From Folioceros fuciformis (Eukaryota > Anthocerotophyta > Anthocerotopsida > Anthocerotales): 28,891 nt of DNA. The translations under genes were made by a program, and so were the position numbers. Within the stretch, counting starts at the first letter, position 1; each line of letters begins with the position of its first letter. The stretch covers positions 1-28,891 of the forward strand of contig JBNGIO010005969.1 in assembly GCA_049999805.1 (NCBI GenBank), written 5' to 3'. Under the pieces are notes generated by a model. It saw only the letters and a list, made by a program, of their open reading frames with translations, did not search any database and was not told the origin of the DNA. This document shows, in pieces, positions 11,383 to 20,395 of the stretch.

Positions 11383-12058
11383 CACTATCATCTAAATCTT
11401 CCCCAAGGGAAAGGTCTTTGCACTATCATCAAAATCTTCCCAAGGGAAGGGTCTTTGCACCATCATCAAAATCTTCCCTAAGGGAAGGCTCCTTGCACAT
11501 CATCAAAATCTTCCCTAAGAGAAGGCTCCTTGCACATCATCAAAACCTTCCTTCATAGAAGGCTCCNNNNNNNNNNCTCCTTGCACATCATCAAAACCTT
11601 CCTTCATAGAAGGCTCCTTGCACCATCATCAAAATCTTCCTTAAGGGAAGGCTCCTTGCACATCATTAAAATCTACCCTAAGGGAAGGCTCCTTGCACAT
11701 CATCAAAATCTTCCTTCATAGAAGGTTCCTTGCACCATCATCAAAATCTTCCCCGGGAAGGCTCCTTGCACCATCGTCAAAATCTTCCCTGATGGAAGGC
11801 TCCTTACACCATCATCAAAATCTTCCCTCATGGAAGGCTCCTTACACCATCATCAAAATCTTCCCTAAAGGAAGGCTCCTCGCACCATCACCAAAATCTT
11901 CCCCCATGGAAGGCTCCTTGTAGCATCATCAAAGGCTCCTTGCACCATCATCAAAATTTTCCCTCATGGAAGGCTCCTTGCTCCATCATCAAAATCTTCC
12001 CTAAGGGAAGGCTCCTTGCACTATTGTCAAAATCTTCCTTCATGGAAGGCTCCTTGTA
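11383..12058. repeat. 38-bp minisatellite, about 17-18 units, hairpin in each unit
   Basis: The unit reads about CTCCTTGCACCATCATCAAA then ATCTTCCCTAAGGGAAGG. The second half is a short inverted repeat (CTTCCC-TAA-GGGAAG). Loop and outer bases vary among units (CTTCC-CTCAT-GGAAG, CTTCC-CTGAT-GGAAG, CTTCCCCGGGAAG), but complementary arms of at least four bases persist. Reading frames run through the array but give only repeats of HHQNLP-like peptides, and 38 is not a multiple of 3, so I do not regard it as coding. Confidence 0.9.
11567..11576. other. 10-N gap with 41-bp exact duplicate flanks
   Basis: The 41 bases at 11526-11566 are repeated exactly at 11577-11617. Neighbouring units of the minisatellite are only about 80-90% alike, so exact identity points to an unmerged overlap of contig ends rather than a real extra unit. 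Confidence 0.75.
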
Positions 12059-12086
12059 GCCGACGATGAAGCCTCTCTCATATGCA

Positions 12087-12372
12087 TGATTATGATCTTA
12101 CACTATTTGTTGCCTATGACATGTAGTGGTACTTGTTGATTCTTTGTACAAGATTCAAAGGTGCTTCTGTGTATTTGTTGCCTATGACATGTAGTGGTGC
12201 TTGTTGATTCTTTGTACAAGATTCAATGATGCTTGTGCGCATTTGTTGCCTATGACATGTAGTGGTACTTGTTGATTCTTTGTACAAGATTCAATGGTGC
12301 CTGTGTGCATGATTATGATCCTACATTGTTTGTTGCCTATGACATGTAGGGATGCTTGTTGATTCCTTTAAA
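12087..12372. repeat. 68-bp tandem repeat, four copies
   Basis: Copies start with TTTGTTGCCTATGACATGTA at 12106, 12174, 12242 and 12329. The first two spacings are exactly 68. The last is 87 because a 19-base segment (TGATTATGATCCTACATTG) is inserted; nearly the same segment stands before copy 1. It lies directly after the 38-bp array, and the two share no sequence. Confidence 0.85.
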
Positions 12373-12625
12373 TTAGCTTTGTTGCCTATAACATTCAGTG
12401 ATTAATTCTTTAGCTCCATGGATGGATGTATGTACCTTTTGGCTAGATTACAAGTACAAGTTAGGATTAATAGAGATTTGTCTACTTAAATCTCGAAGTA
12501 CCTATACAGCTATTAGGGTATGCTTTTTAGGTATAGCACAAGTTAGAGTTAACAAGGGTTGGAGTTGTAGGAGGTGGAGATGGAGGAGGAGTAATACAAG
12601 AGTAAGAGGACAATCACTTTTGTGA

Positions 12626-12964
12626 TTCCCCTCTTTCTCATATCACAAAGCTGAAAAAGGTGTTTTAGCCAAGAAGGTCTCCAAGAAAACCAAAAGGAAG
12701 CTTTCGGGTGCTGGGATCGACAAGATAGTTGAATCAATCAATAATTTTGCAAAGGTATGAGCAAGAGAACATGCGAAGTATGGAGAAAGCCAGTTGGAGA
12801 GTCTTTAAAACATGGAGAAAGCAAGGCTAGAGCAAAGCATGAAGGTGGTTGAACTCTAGCAATTCATGCAAATAGAGCTGGCCAAGCTTGTCGTGCAAGG
12901 CACATAGTAGATGGGCAAAACTAGTGATCAGTGTGGTAGCCCTCCAACCATGAGTATCGACTAA
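12626..12964 (+). pseudogene. Broken ORF with a basic patch and coiled-coil-like C-terminus
   Basis: One frame reads a basic run (KKVSKKTKRKLSG), then GIDKIVESINNFAKV, then a charged helical stretch with LEQSMKVVEL and QIELAKLVVQGT, ending at TAA 12962. Five stops interrupt it (TGA 12758, TAA 12806, TAG 12857, TAG 12905, TAG 12908), yet the amino-acid pattern carries on in frame through every one of them. There is therefore no frameshift, only nonsense changes. It resembles the C-terminal half of Myb/SANT-like accessory proteins that accompany PIF/Harbinger transposases, and a decayed transposase of that kind lies 1.3 kb away on the other strand. That link is inference; a host-gene fragment is also possible. 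Confidence 0.5.
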
Positions 12965-13717
12965 TCAACACAGCACATACCCTAAGGATAAACGTAAGGA
13001 GGTTAGCAGCACACAATATGCTGAGCACTGGGAAAATGTGGAACTCTCATCTGCATGAAATCTGCTCACTTGTAGGTTTCTTGCAATCGTGGGAACAACT
13101 TGGTTGTTGACAGGCTACCTATGCCAGGTAGCTTGGAGTCGGGTAAGTCACACTGGGCGCTGTGGTGAGACACAGAAACATCAATTCTTGCAACCCTTGA
13201 GCCCAAATCTAGCTGGAGCAACAAAAGCACTAGAGTCTCTAAGATAGCGGCAGACACTCTCCCTTGGCGCAACTTTGACGACTAACTGCCTCCGTCTCTA
13301 TCTCCAGGGTTTAGCGTGGTGGCCATGGCTAGCGTTGGCGATTTTCTGGTGCAAGGCTTGCCGCTCTGAGTCATGATCGTTCGGTTGGGCTCACACTCTT
13401 GATGTGAGCCAACGGGCTTCAACAAGGCAGCTGCAAGCGTGCCCTGATTCGCGTCCTCGAGTTGTCATTTGGTGTGTATTAATTACCGTCCAGCGCTCAC
13501 TAATTGCCAGCATTTAAACGACATTATCCTAAACTAGTCCTTCTTTAAAGGATAATTGTTTCTCGTGGCTTACTCAGCCTTAAGCTCACTTTCGGTATTG
13601 TGACAACTGTCATGTGAGCATCCAAGTGCACAAGGCAAGAAGAGGAGTAATACACGAAAGGGTTTTCGCTAGCTCAACCCCAAACCCTTTTGGTTGATGC
13701 TAGCTATGATATTGTTA
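12965..13717. other. No gene; one imperfect hairpin
   Basis: Nothing coding is recognised. At 13385-13412, TTGGGCTCACA and TGTGAGCCAA form a stem of about 10 pairs with one bulge around a 7-base loop. It may be the remains of a small inverted-repeat element, but no flanking duplication is seen. Confidence 0.4.
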
Positions 13718-14285
13718 GGTTTTTCCACAAGTTCAAGTGTCATTCAGCCCCAACATATGTCATATCCCCACAAGTGATACACACCACTAGAATCAGCTGG
13801 TTTAGTTGTTTAAGCCTATGTTTTCATTTTTTAGTTTCAATGAATGATGGCTTCTCAAACAGTGCCGGAAGTTCAGCCTTCCAAGTAGTTTGCTAAAGTT
13901 TCTACACATCTTTAAGTGTCATTCAGTCCCCAACTTCGACTTCACTTTACAATTACTACACGCCATTACAATCAGCTTGCAGAGCTCTACAAGCTTGTGT
14001 TTTAAATGTTTTATTCCAACAAAAAATGGCTTCTCAAACAGTGCCGAAAGTTCAGCCTTCCAAGTCATTTGCTAAATTTTCCACACATTTTCAAGTACCA
14101 TTTAGTCCCCAACTACGAATTGACTTCACAAGTGCTATACACCACTAGAATCAACTTTCCACACTCTACAAACTTGCACTTTGAGATATCCATTCCAATG
14201 AACAATGGCTTCTCAAAAAATGCCGAAAGTTCAGCCTTCCACGTAATTTGCTAAATTTTCCACATATCTTCAAGTACATTGAGGT
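13718..14285. repeat. 179-bp tandem repeat, three copies plus the start of a fourth
   Basis: The landmark TGGCTTCTCAAA recurs at 13848, 14027 and 14206, exactly 179 bases apart each time, followed by GTTCAGCCTTCCA-like sequence. Each unit begins near a CCACACATCTTCAAGT-like segment (about 13718, 13897, 14076, 14255). By eye the copies are about 75-80% alike, so the array is old. Frames in each copy end at the same place and give similar peptides, but 179 is not divisible by 3 and no long product results. Confidence 0.85.
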
Positions 14286-14309
14286 TCTTCAATATTCTCC
14301 AACTATTCT

Positions 14310-15195
14310 TCAATAAGGAGAAAGTACTCTATGACAACTTGCCCAAAAGAAAACCACGAGTTGGATGCTCTTTGCCCTACATTCACAAGCATTTTGAAGC
14401 CTTTCATAAGAAAAGGTCTTAAAGATACGTAAAGTCACTAATGACGTAAGGTGGTATTGGAACTCCCTACACTTCAATGATCGTCCTGCAAATATCCGTC
14501 TTGTGATAAGGCTTTGCCATAAGCTACTATTCCTAAGAATACCAACGTCGTCGTTTGAACCTCCTAGACTATTTGCATATATATCTATGAACATCTTTTG
14601 GTTGTCACATATTCCTTGCACAACCATGTAATGCACATGGTATCGTTTGCAGTGATAGACTGCTAGAGTGTATTGCTTAGCTGGTTTGGTGGCAAACTTG
14701 ATAATAGATCCATCTATAGCACCATCAATATTAGGCAATAAGATCCACTATTCAAATCCTTTTGATATGTTAACTTGTTGATGAACTGACGGAATGGTAA
14801 TAAATGAAGAATATAGCTTGGTAGGGTCACTTAAGATATAGAAACAATAAGCTTAGTATATTGAACAATTGTTGCATCACCAACACCATATCTCGAAGCA
14901 ACATTAAGCAAAGGAAGGCCTTGCCCAATCCTATACAACACCAAGCCAATAGCTTTATCACATGGTATTGGTGTTCTATGTAAGGTTTGTATTAGGAAAG
15001 GCTGTAGTTTTTGAACAAAAACCATGAAAGCTGGATATGAAATTTAGTATTCTCTCCGCCAATGTTCATCTCTTCTTTTAGAAGCTTCCAAGTGCCAAGT
15101 TTGTATGTGTAGCTCTTCCTAAAGCTATGTAGAGGATGGAGCCTTCCACCAAATACGACTTCTATGCATTTTGCAAGTCTCCACAAGAGCACCAC
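14310..15195 (-). pseudogene. PIF/Harbinger-like transposase, decayed
   Basis: The upstream part (frames 14992-15195 and 14831-15025) gives FLIQTLHRTPIPCDKAIGL, then LYRIGQGLPLLNVASRYGVG and DATIVQ, the helix-turn-helix-like region before the nuclease. The nuclease part (14310-14738) starts LPNIDGAIDGSIIKF, where the Asp of IDG is the first catalytic acid, and continues through YHCKRYHVHYMVVQGICDNQ to GGSNDDVGILRNSSLW, the usual second Asp block. Between them the sequence runs SDPTKLYSSF ... GFE-stop-WILLPN, so at least one in-frame TAG is present. The C-terminal Glu block is not clear. The order and motifs match DDE transposases of the PIF/Harbinger group (often annotated as HARBI1-like nuclease). 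No terminal inverted repeats were found by eye. Confidence 0.75.
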
Positions 15196-15723
15196 TTGGA
15201 GCTACCAAAAGTAGTGTGAATAAGACATGCATCACACTGTCATCGAAGAATCATATATAGTGTACATCATCTTCTAAATACAAAGAATGTGAATACGACC
15301 TCTGAAGCATATAGTACAACGTTGAATCCATAACTAAAAATAATAAAATTAATAAAAAAAAGCAAAGAAAAAAAAGGCTATCGAGTGCAACTCGATCCAT
15401 GTCCCCTCTATCCGTGTGTTGCGAGACAAGATAGGAATGAAGAGACAAGATAGGAATGAAGAATAGGATTGAGTAAAAGGGTGAAGGAAAGAGGGCAAAC
15501 TCGGGATTATGAAGAACAAGTTCATCATAACTATAACTCGATTCCCGCACATAATAACTATGGCATGTCAAAGGGAACACGTTGTCTCTCTAGGTTTTTT
15601 TTACAAATAGAGGCTATACGCGTGCCCTTTAGGGCGTACGCGAGTTTTTGGGTCCAAATAGGACATTTGTGCACATTGAAAGCAAACCTTTGGGTGCCCA
15701 TGCTTGCCTTTTGGCAAACGGGG
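15196..15723. other. No gene seen
   Basis: AT-rich sequence with an A-rich tract at about 15335-15375 and a tandem 18-19 base duplication near 15430-15460 (GACAAGATAGGAATGAAGA). Open frames are short and unlike any protein I know. Confidence 0.45.
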
Positions 15724-15937
15724 TTACTTGGTGGTGTTTAGGCTTTTTGCCTTGAGGCTGCCCAGCATCTAGCCCGTTTGGGGCTGGAACCTGCTTCTAC
15801 ATCATTCTGATTATTGAGCCATGTCCATAGTTACTGGGCGGTGTTTAGACTTTCTGCCTTCAGGCTGCCCAGCATCCAGCCCCAAACGGGCTGGCACCTA
15901 CTTGGACATCGTTTTGATTGTTGAGTCATTTGGTAGG
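15724..15937. repeat. 107-bp direct repeat with an inverted 5-base loop
   Basis: Two adjacent copies, 15724-15830 and 15831-15937, share GGTGTTTAG, then CAGGCTGCCCAGCATC-like sequence and a common tail. In the middle both have AGCCC and GGGCT arms, but the five bases between are GTTTG in copy 1 (15776-15780) and CAAAC in copy 2 (15883-15887), exact reverse complements of each other. Confidence 0.85.
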
Positions 15938-15997
15938 TTTGCCGTGGGAAATGAGAAACCTGGGCGTCGAAGAGAATATTCGCGAAGAAGCCATAAA

Positions 15998-16035
15998 CGG
16001 CACATAATATACTTGCCGGCACGTAATATACTTGC
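15998..16035. repeat. 19-bp tandem duplication
   Basis: CGGCACATAATATACTTGC (15998-16016) is followed at once by CGGCACGTAATATACTTGC (16017-16035), with one difference. No other copies are nearby. Confidence 0.85.
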
Positions 16036-16140
16036 TTTTTCAGGATGCCCGCGCACGGTGCGCGACACTCCGAGCCGTGCCCGATATACGCGGGCTGCCG
16101 CTGATGCATTGTAAGTAGGCCCTCAGGGAATCGATGGTTA

Positions 16141-16734
16141 GCTTCAGGGTTTGGAATTTCTCCTCCTCATTGCATTCGAGTAGACAACGAGGATGTCGCT
16201 GCAGGCCGGTATCTTAGGCAGGAAAAGAGTCATCGTGAATAGGTTGTCCGTGTGGCAGATGTGAGGGATTTCGATCACAAATCTGTTTCCAGAGAAGCGC
16301 ACTTGAAATGCTGATGCTGGTGTCCCAAAGCCGGGTCGAGCACTCAACAATGTGCATCTTCTCCGGGGATTGCTCAACCTGCACGTTCTCCACCCACGGG
16401 AGGTTGGTGCTGTCATCCGGGATGCGGGTAAGCCAGAGCGATGATGCCGGGCGTCGGGTCCTGTTCTTCTCCTTGAGCGGGACCAGGAACCTGCCTCCAC
16501 ACTAGGCTTGGAGCCGCTTCATCAGATCCAGCGGCACGCCGTGGTCCACCACGTTCAAGAAGCCCCAATCCGTGCTGCTTCTAGCACCTGCAGCCGCAAG
16601 CTGGGCCTAGAATCGCGTTCAGCATCGCTCTTCTGGAACTCGGAGAAAGTGATGGTCAGTCTGTCAATAGCATCGCCCTTGAAATCGTTGCATGCAAGGG
16701 AGGCCAATCCGTCGGGCCTGAAGAGCTGAGTCCT
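16141..16734 (-). pseudogene. 2-oxoglutarate/Fe(II) dioxygenase pseudogene (N-terminal half)
   Basis: On the minus strand one frame from 16734 reads a DIOX_N-like lead (ITFSEFQKSDAERDS). A frameshift near 16575-16590 follows, and then another frame gives DWGFLNVVDHGVPLDLMKRL, directly comparable to DWGFFQVINHGV in the intact dioxygenase at 26604. A TAG at about 16503 interrupts it. FLVPLKEKNR and LPWVENVQV follow, the second resembling the LPW(K)E motif of gibberellin-20-oxidase-like enzymes. A further shift leads to SDILVVYSNAMRR, where family members have a helix before the catalytic core. The iron-binding HxD and distal His region was not found, so the 3' half is missing or unrecognisable. 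It lies 0.7 kb beyond the methyltransferase gene, on the same strand. It is not a close copy of the gene at 26604. Confidence 0.7.
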
Positions 16735-17447
16735 TCACTTGATTTCTCGAAAAAAGTACATATGGAGAAAGGCGTTCCGTTATCAGCCAATGGTGCCGCC
16801 ATCCATGAACCTCTCTTCGGATCATTCTGCCTTGAACGTTTTATGCTTTGTCAGACACATCCACTAATTAGCTGGCCGATCCCAGGATACTCTCGTAATC
16901 CACCCACAGCACGAAGGGCTTTAGTGCTGATGCCTTTCCTGCCTCGGTACATACAGTACATACCTACACCAGCAGACTACACAATTCTCTGGGATTCCTG
17001 ATTCTGTCTTATCCCTGAATGCGAAAGCACAGCTTACGGCACAGCTCAAGCCACCTCATTACTGGCACCTCGGAACCTGGTGGTTTACCTCTTGGGGATG
17101 CGATTACAGAAAAACCAATCCGGTTGAAATATCGATGCACATTGATCCACAGTTGCTCGGACACATTGACGTGAACTCCGAAACGAACTTGATCCAGCAC
17201 TTCCATCGGTTATGGTGTTTAAGGTTCTGACCTAGGACTTCAAGAAACAACTGCAAAAGTGAGAGCTGTTCCCCGGCGGAATTTAAATGGATGGAGCATT
17301 TTTTTTTCTTGTTTGTGTCCGAGACACAACCCAAGAGGGAGTTCTATCTGCCTACGAAATTGAGTACAGGCTGGGAAGCGATTGCCTTCCTGGCTCCTTG
17401 CACACAGCTTGAACGATGGGCGGCTCATCCAGGCAGCACACCCGTAC
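16735..17447. other. No gene; 3' flank of the methyltransferase
   Basis: No domain was recognised on either strand. The part next to 17447 should hold the 3' UTR of the minus-strand methyltransferase, but no convincing polyadenylation signal was picked out. Confidence 0.45.
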
Positions 17448-18539
17448 TCAGGCAGCACATCGTCTTCGGAAAAGCAAGTGGGAAACCATCCACTCCTGTC
17501 CATCGTTATAGCCGAACAGTTCAGCAACTGCCATAAAGAATGTCCGCCAGTAAGCTACCCACTTCTTGACGTTGGCCTTTCCGTAGGCCTCAGCGAATAT
17601 AGACTCCACAACCCTCGAGTTCTGGTCCATTCTCTTGAGCCACTCCTCGCTTGTCCTAGCATAGTGTTTGCCATTCACCCGCCAGTGGTTCACCACCGAC
17701 ACATCATCCTGGAAGTAGAGCAGCAGTCCATCGGCAGGCATGGTTCCGCCGGTGAAGAAGTTCCGTGCCATCCAGTCATCCTCTCCCCCATCCTCAAAAT
17801 GGTAGGCAAACAGCTTATGTGAGAAAATGTGCACGAACAGCAACCCGTCAGGCTTCATCCAAGAGGCAACGTTCCGCAACAGCTTCTGATAGTTCTTCAT
17901 GTGCTCGAACATCTCGATGGACAGCACGCGGTCGAAAGTTTCCCGTGCATCGAAGGAGTTGATGTCGCAGCAGAGGACGGTCACGTTGTCCAGCCCCCGT
18001 GCCCGACACTGGTCCTGAATGAAAGCCTGTTGGGTTCTGGAGTTGGAAACCCCCGTCACCCGGCTGTTAGGGTACCTGTCTGCGATGAAGAGCGTGAGAG
18101 ATCCCCAGCCACAGCCCAGGTCCAACACGGATTGCCCATCCTCCAGCTGCGCCCGCTGGCAGTAGATTTGCAGCATGGCCTCTTCGGCTTCGTCCAGGGT
18201 GGAGTGCTTGCTGGGGAAGAAGGCGGAGCTGTACTTCAAATGCTTGCCCAGAACAAGTTGATAAAATTCCGTGGGCACTTCGTAATGCTGCGAGTTGGCG
18301 TCCACCGTGTGGATTGCGATGGGCATCTGCTTCAGCGACTCCACGAAGCTCATGAGCTGTTGCAGCTGCTCTTCCGCCGAGGGCTTGTAGCACACGCTGA
18401 GGCGCGTGGCTAGCAGAAATCTGGAAGCTCTCCGAAGTACAAAATCTGGCAAAACATTAGCTTCCAGGGCCTGCAGCCCCATCCTCACTGCCAGGTTGTA
18501 GGCCGAAGTGGCCGACATGGACAACATGCTTGCCGCCAT
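17448..18539 (-). CDS. Coclaurine N-methyltransferase-like / CFA-synthase-type SAM methyltransferase
   Basis: Intact, intronless ORF of 363 residues starting at ATG 18539. An in-frame TAG stands 12 bases upstream of the GTG at 18545, so no longer ATG start exists. The SAM-binding motif I is SVLDLGCGWGSLTLF (about 137-151). It is preceded by HYEVPTEFYQLVLG and LKYSSAFFP, and followed by SNSRTQQAFI and SIEMFEHMKNYQKLL (about 207-221), whose ExxEH corresponds to the catalytic patch of coclaurine N-methyltransferases. The C-terminal part has KHYARTSEEWLKRMD and WRTFFMAVAELFGY, also typical. Length and motif order match the plant family containing Coptis CNMT and Arabidopsis At4g33110/At4g33120, related to bacterial cyclopropane-fatty-acid synthases. 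The reaction is SAM-dependent methyl transfer, probably to an amine; the substrate cannot be told from sequence. No signal peptide is obvious, so a cytosolic place is likely. Flowering-plant relatives are usually split by introns, so the single exon is odd. Confidence 0.93.
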   Translation of the reverse strand: MAASMLSMSATSAYNLAVRMGLQALEANVLPDFVLRRASRFLLATRLSVCYKPSAEEQLQQLMSFVESLKQMPIAIHTVDANSQHYEVPTEFYQLVLGKHLKYSSAFFPSKHSTLDEAEEAMLQIYCQRAQLEDGQSVLDLGCGWGSLTLFIADRYPNSRVTGVSNSRTQQAFIQDQCRARGLDNVTVLCCDINSFDARETFDRVLSIEMFEHMKNYQKLLRNVASWMKPDGLLFVHIFSHKLFAYHFEDGGEDDWMARNFFTGGTMPADGLLLYFQDDVSVVNHWRVNGKHYARTSEEWLKRMDQNSRVVESIFAEAYGKANVKKWVAYWRTFFMAVAELFGYNDGQEWMVSHLLFRRRCAA

Positions 18540-18545
18540 GGCCAC

Positions 18546-19260
18546 CTTGACCTAGAAATGTAGTAAACAATAAGGTAACTGCCGTCGCACAACTTTGAAG
18601 AACCTGGCCCTTCTTAGAGCACCCCTCGTTGAAAGGTCTCGTCACCGCCTCGAAGTTCTACCAGACCTACAACCCAGTGTCTTCTCTTTCTGAACTCACT
18701 AGTGTTACTTGGGAACACCCCTTCATTGGACTCAGCTACGGCTTGCATCTCTCCACAGCCATGGTGGGCACGAATGACATACCCAAGCCACTGAACATGC
18801 AACTCACCACAGCAACCGTGACAAACCCGAGCCAATGACCGTGCAACTCTCCTTAGCCGCGGAGGACATGAATGACCATAAAACTCAATTTTTTTCTACC
18901 TCATCAATTTGATGACACATGGGATGTATAGGCTTAGTCATGTTTTGAAAATTGAAACACAAAAATATTCTACCCACAAATTGGTGTGGATAACAAAGTT
19001 AGCTTCACAACAAACACATCTTGTAAAACTCACAAAGCATTGCAACATGGAGTTAGATTTGTCTTATTGTTGAGTTCTTGGTTAATAAAACAATATGGCA
19101 TGGCATTTTATAGTCCCTTGCATACATATATATGATATAAAACTTTACAAATAATGAGGGAGGCTCACCCATGTACTTTTTTTCTTACTTTCACTAGCAT
19201 TGTTATAAAGTTTTTTATAAGGTGTCCTATGCTTAACTTAGTTGCAAGAAGGTCTTGGTT
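18546..19260. other. Upstream region of the methyltransferase; no gene
   Basis: The first few hundred bases should carry the minus-strand promoter and 5' UTR. After about 18880 the DNA turns AT-rich with no coding signal. I could not pick out a TATA box with confidence. Confidence 0.45.
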
Positions 19261-19409
19261 GGATTAGGTTGTTGGGATCAAACATGTAGGCTCTTGGATT
19301 AGGCAATTGGGATCGAACATGTAGGCTNNNNNNNNNNCTTGGATTAAGCTGTTGGGATTGAACATGTAGGCTCTTGGATTAGGCTGTTGCGATCAAACAT
19401 GTAGGCTCT
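19261..19409. repeat. 35-bp tandem repeat, four copies, with a 10-N gap
   Basis: The unit is close to GGATTAGGTTGTTGGGATCA then AACATGTAGGCTCTT. The four copies differ by a few bases. N's at 19328-19337 fall between copies 2 and 3. Here the flanks differ at several sites, so unlike the other 10-N gaps they are not an exact duplicate. Confidence 0.85.
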
Positions 19410-19575
19410 AATACCGTTTAAGAACATGATGCCATTTGGTTAGGAAAGAAATTGATTGTTTGCTGGATAGGACTTGGGTACGAGATGTTTTATAGTCTTT
19501 TCTCAATACAACTTTGTGAGTAGGCAAGACAACTGCATTTGTGTAGACTCAATAACATATTGAGGCAGCAACTAA

Positions 19576-19765
19576 CTTCATTCATCTAGACTCAAAAGTA
19601 GCTTGAGGTGGCAGCTATTGTCCATAGCAACTTCATTTGTCTAGACTCAAAAGTAGCTTGAGGTGGCAGCTACCATCCATAGCAACTTCATTTGTCTAGA
19701 CTCAAAAGTAGCTTGAGGTGGCAGCTACCATCCATAGCAACTTCATTTGTCTAGACTCAAAAATC
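19576..19765. repeat. 55-bp tandem repeat, three full copies and a partial one
   Basis: CTTCATTTGTCTAGACTCAA recurs at 19576 (slightly changed), 19631, 19686 and 19741, exactly 55 apart. A more diverged copy precedes at about 19521. Copies 2 and 3 are nearly identical, so recent expansion is likely. Confidence 0.9.
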
Positions 19766-19958
19766 TTTGTATATCATGGAATAGTTTTCTTGCTCTTCCG
19801 GTGCACATCCAAAAGCTTGACTAAAATAACAACATAATCTTTTTATATGCGTCAATATAAATCTTTTTTAGTTTGGATACTCTTCTATCCACCTCTTCCA
19901 ATGCACATTAAAGAACAGAATAGAATACCTGCGCAGCCGGTGGAGTGTGTGCTTCACA

Positions 19959-20034
19959 TATAAGTACATACTATCCTTATACTACATGCCAGTCCAGTCC
20001 ATCGTCTCTCTCTCTACACACACTCTCTCTCTGT
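19959..20034 (+). promoter_or_regulatory. Possible TATA box and pyrimidine-rich leader
   Basis: TATAAG at 19959-19964 is followed 45-75 bases on by CT-rich tracts (CTCTCTCTCT), a layout common in plant core promoters. No convincing gene follows within 1.5 kb, so the transcript, if any, is unknown. It could be the leader of an LTR element, because TTGGCGAC at about 20167 resembles some primer-binding sites. Confidence 0.25.
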
Positions 20035-20395
20035 GTTGGAGAACAGGAGATATTGGTCGCTGCACAAAATATCCAAGGAAGCGGGAAGAAAAATCTGGGA
20101 GAAAAATATGCTTTGTGTTGGCGAGGTAGGACCCAAGAGCCCCTCTTTAGAGGAGAGCGTTACACATTGGCGACTACAACATTTTCCTTCAACTTATCAA
20201 ATAAAAAGCGCACGCTCCCAGTGGTGGACGGGAATGAAAGCTGCCAAGTTTGGATTGCTCCTGACACACAGCAGAAGCAGAGAAGCCCGGTAGGGAGATG
20301 TGGGGCATTGGTAAGGCCCACGTGGTACCCCACGGCCCGTAACTTGCGCAACAAGTTTAGGGCTGGGCTGTGACCTCCGGCCATGTCATCCCGAC

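Noticed and set aside
11383-12058. Regular short repeats that might suggest a CRISPR array
   Set aside because: The units follow head to tail with no unique spacers and drift in sequence. This is a minisatellite in plant DNA.
17829-18413. 194-codon plus-strand frame
   Set aside because: It is the antisense shadow of the intact methyltransferase gene, whose minus-strand product has clear family motifs.
19945-20175. Possible LTR end with a primer-binding site (TTGGCGAC after GTTACA)
   Set aside because: A matching LTR start (TGTAAC) upstream, a second LTR, and gag/pol sequence were not found, so this stays a hint only.
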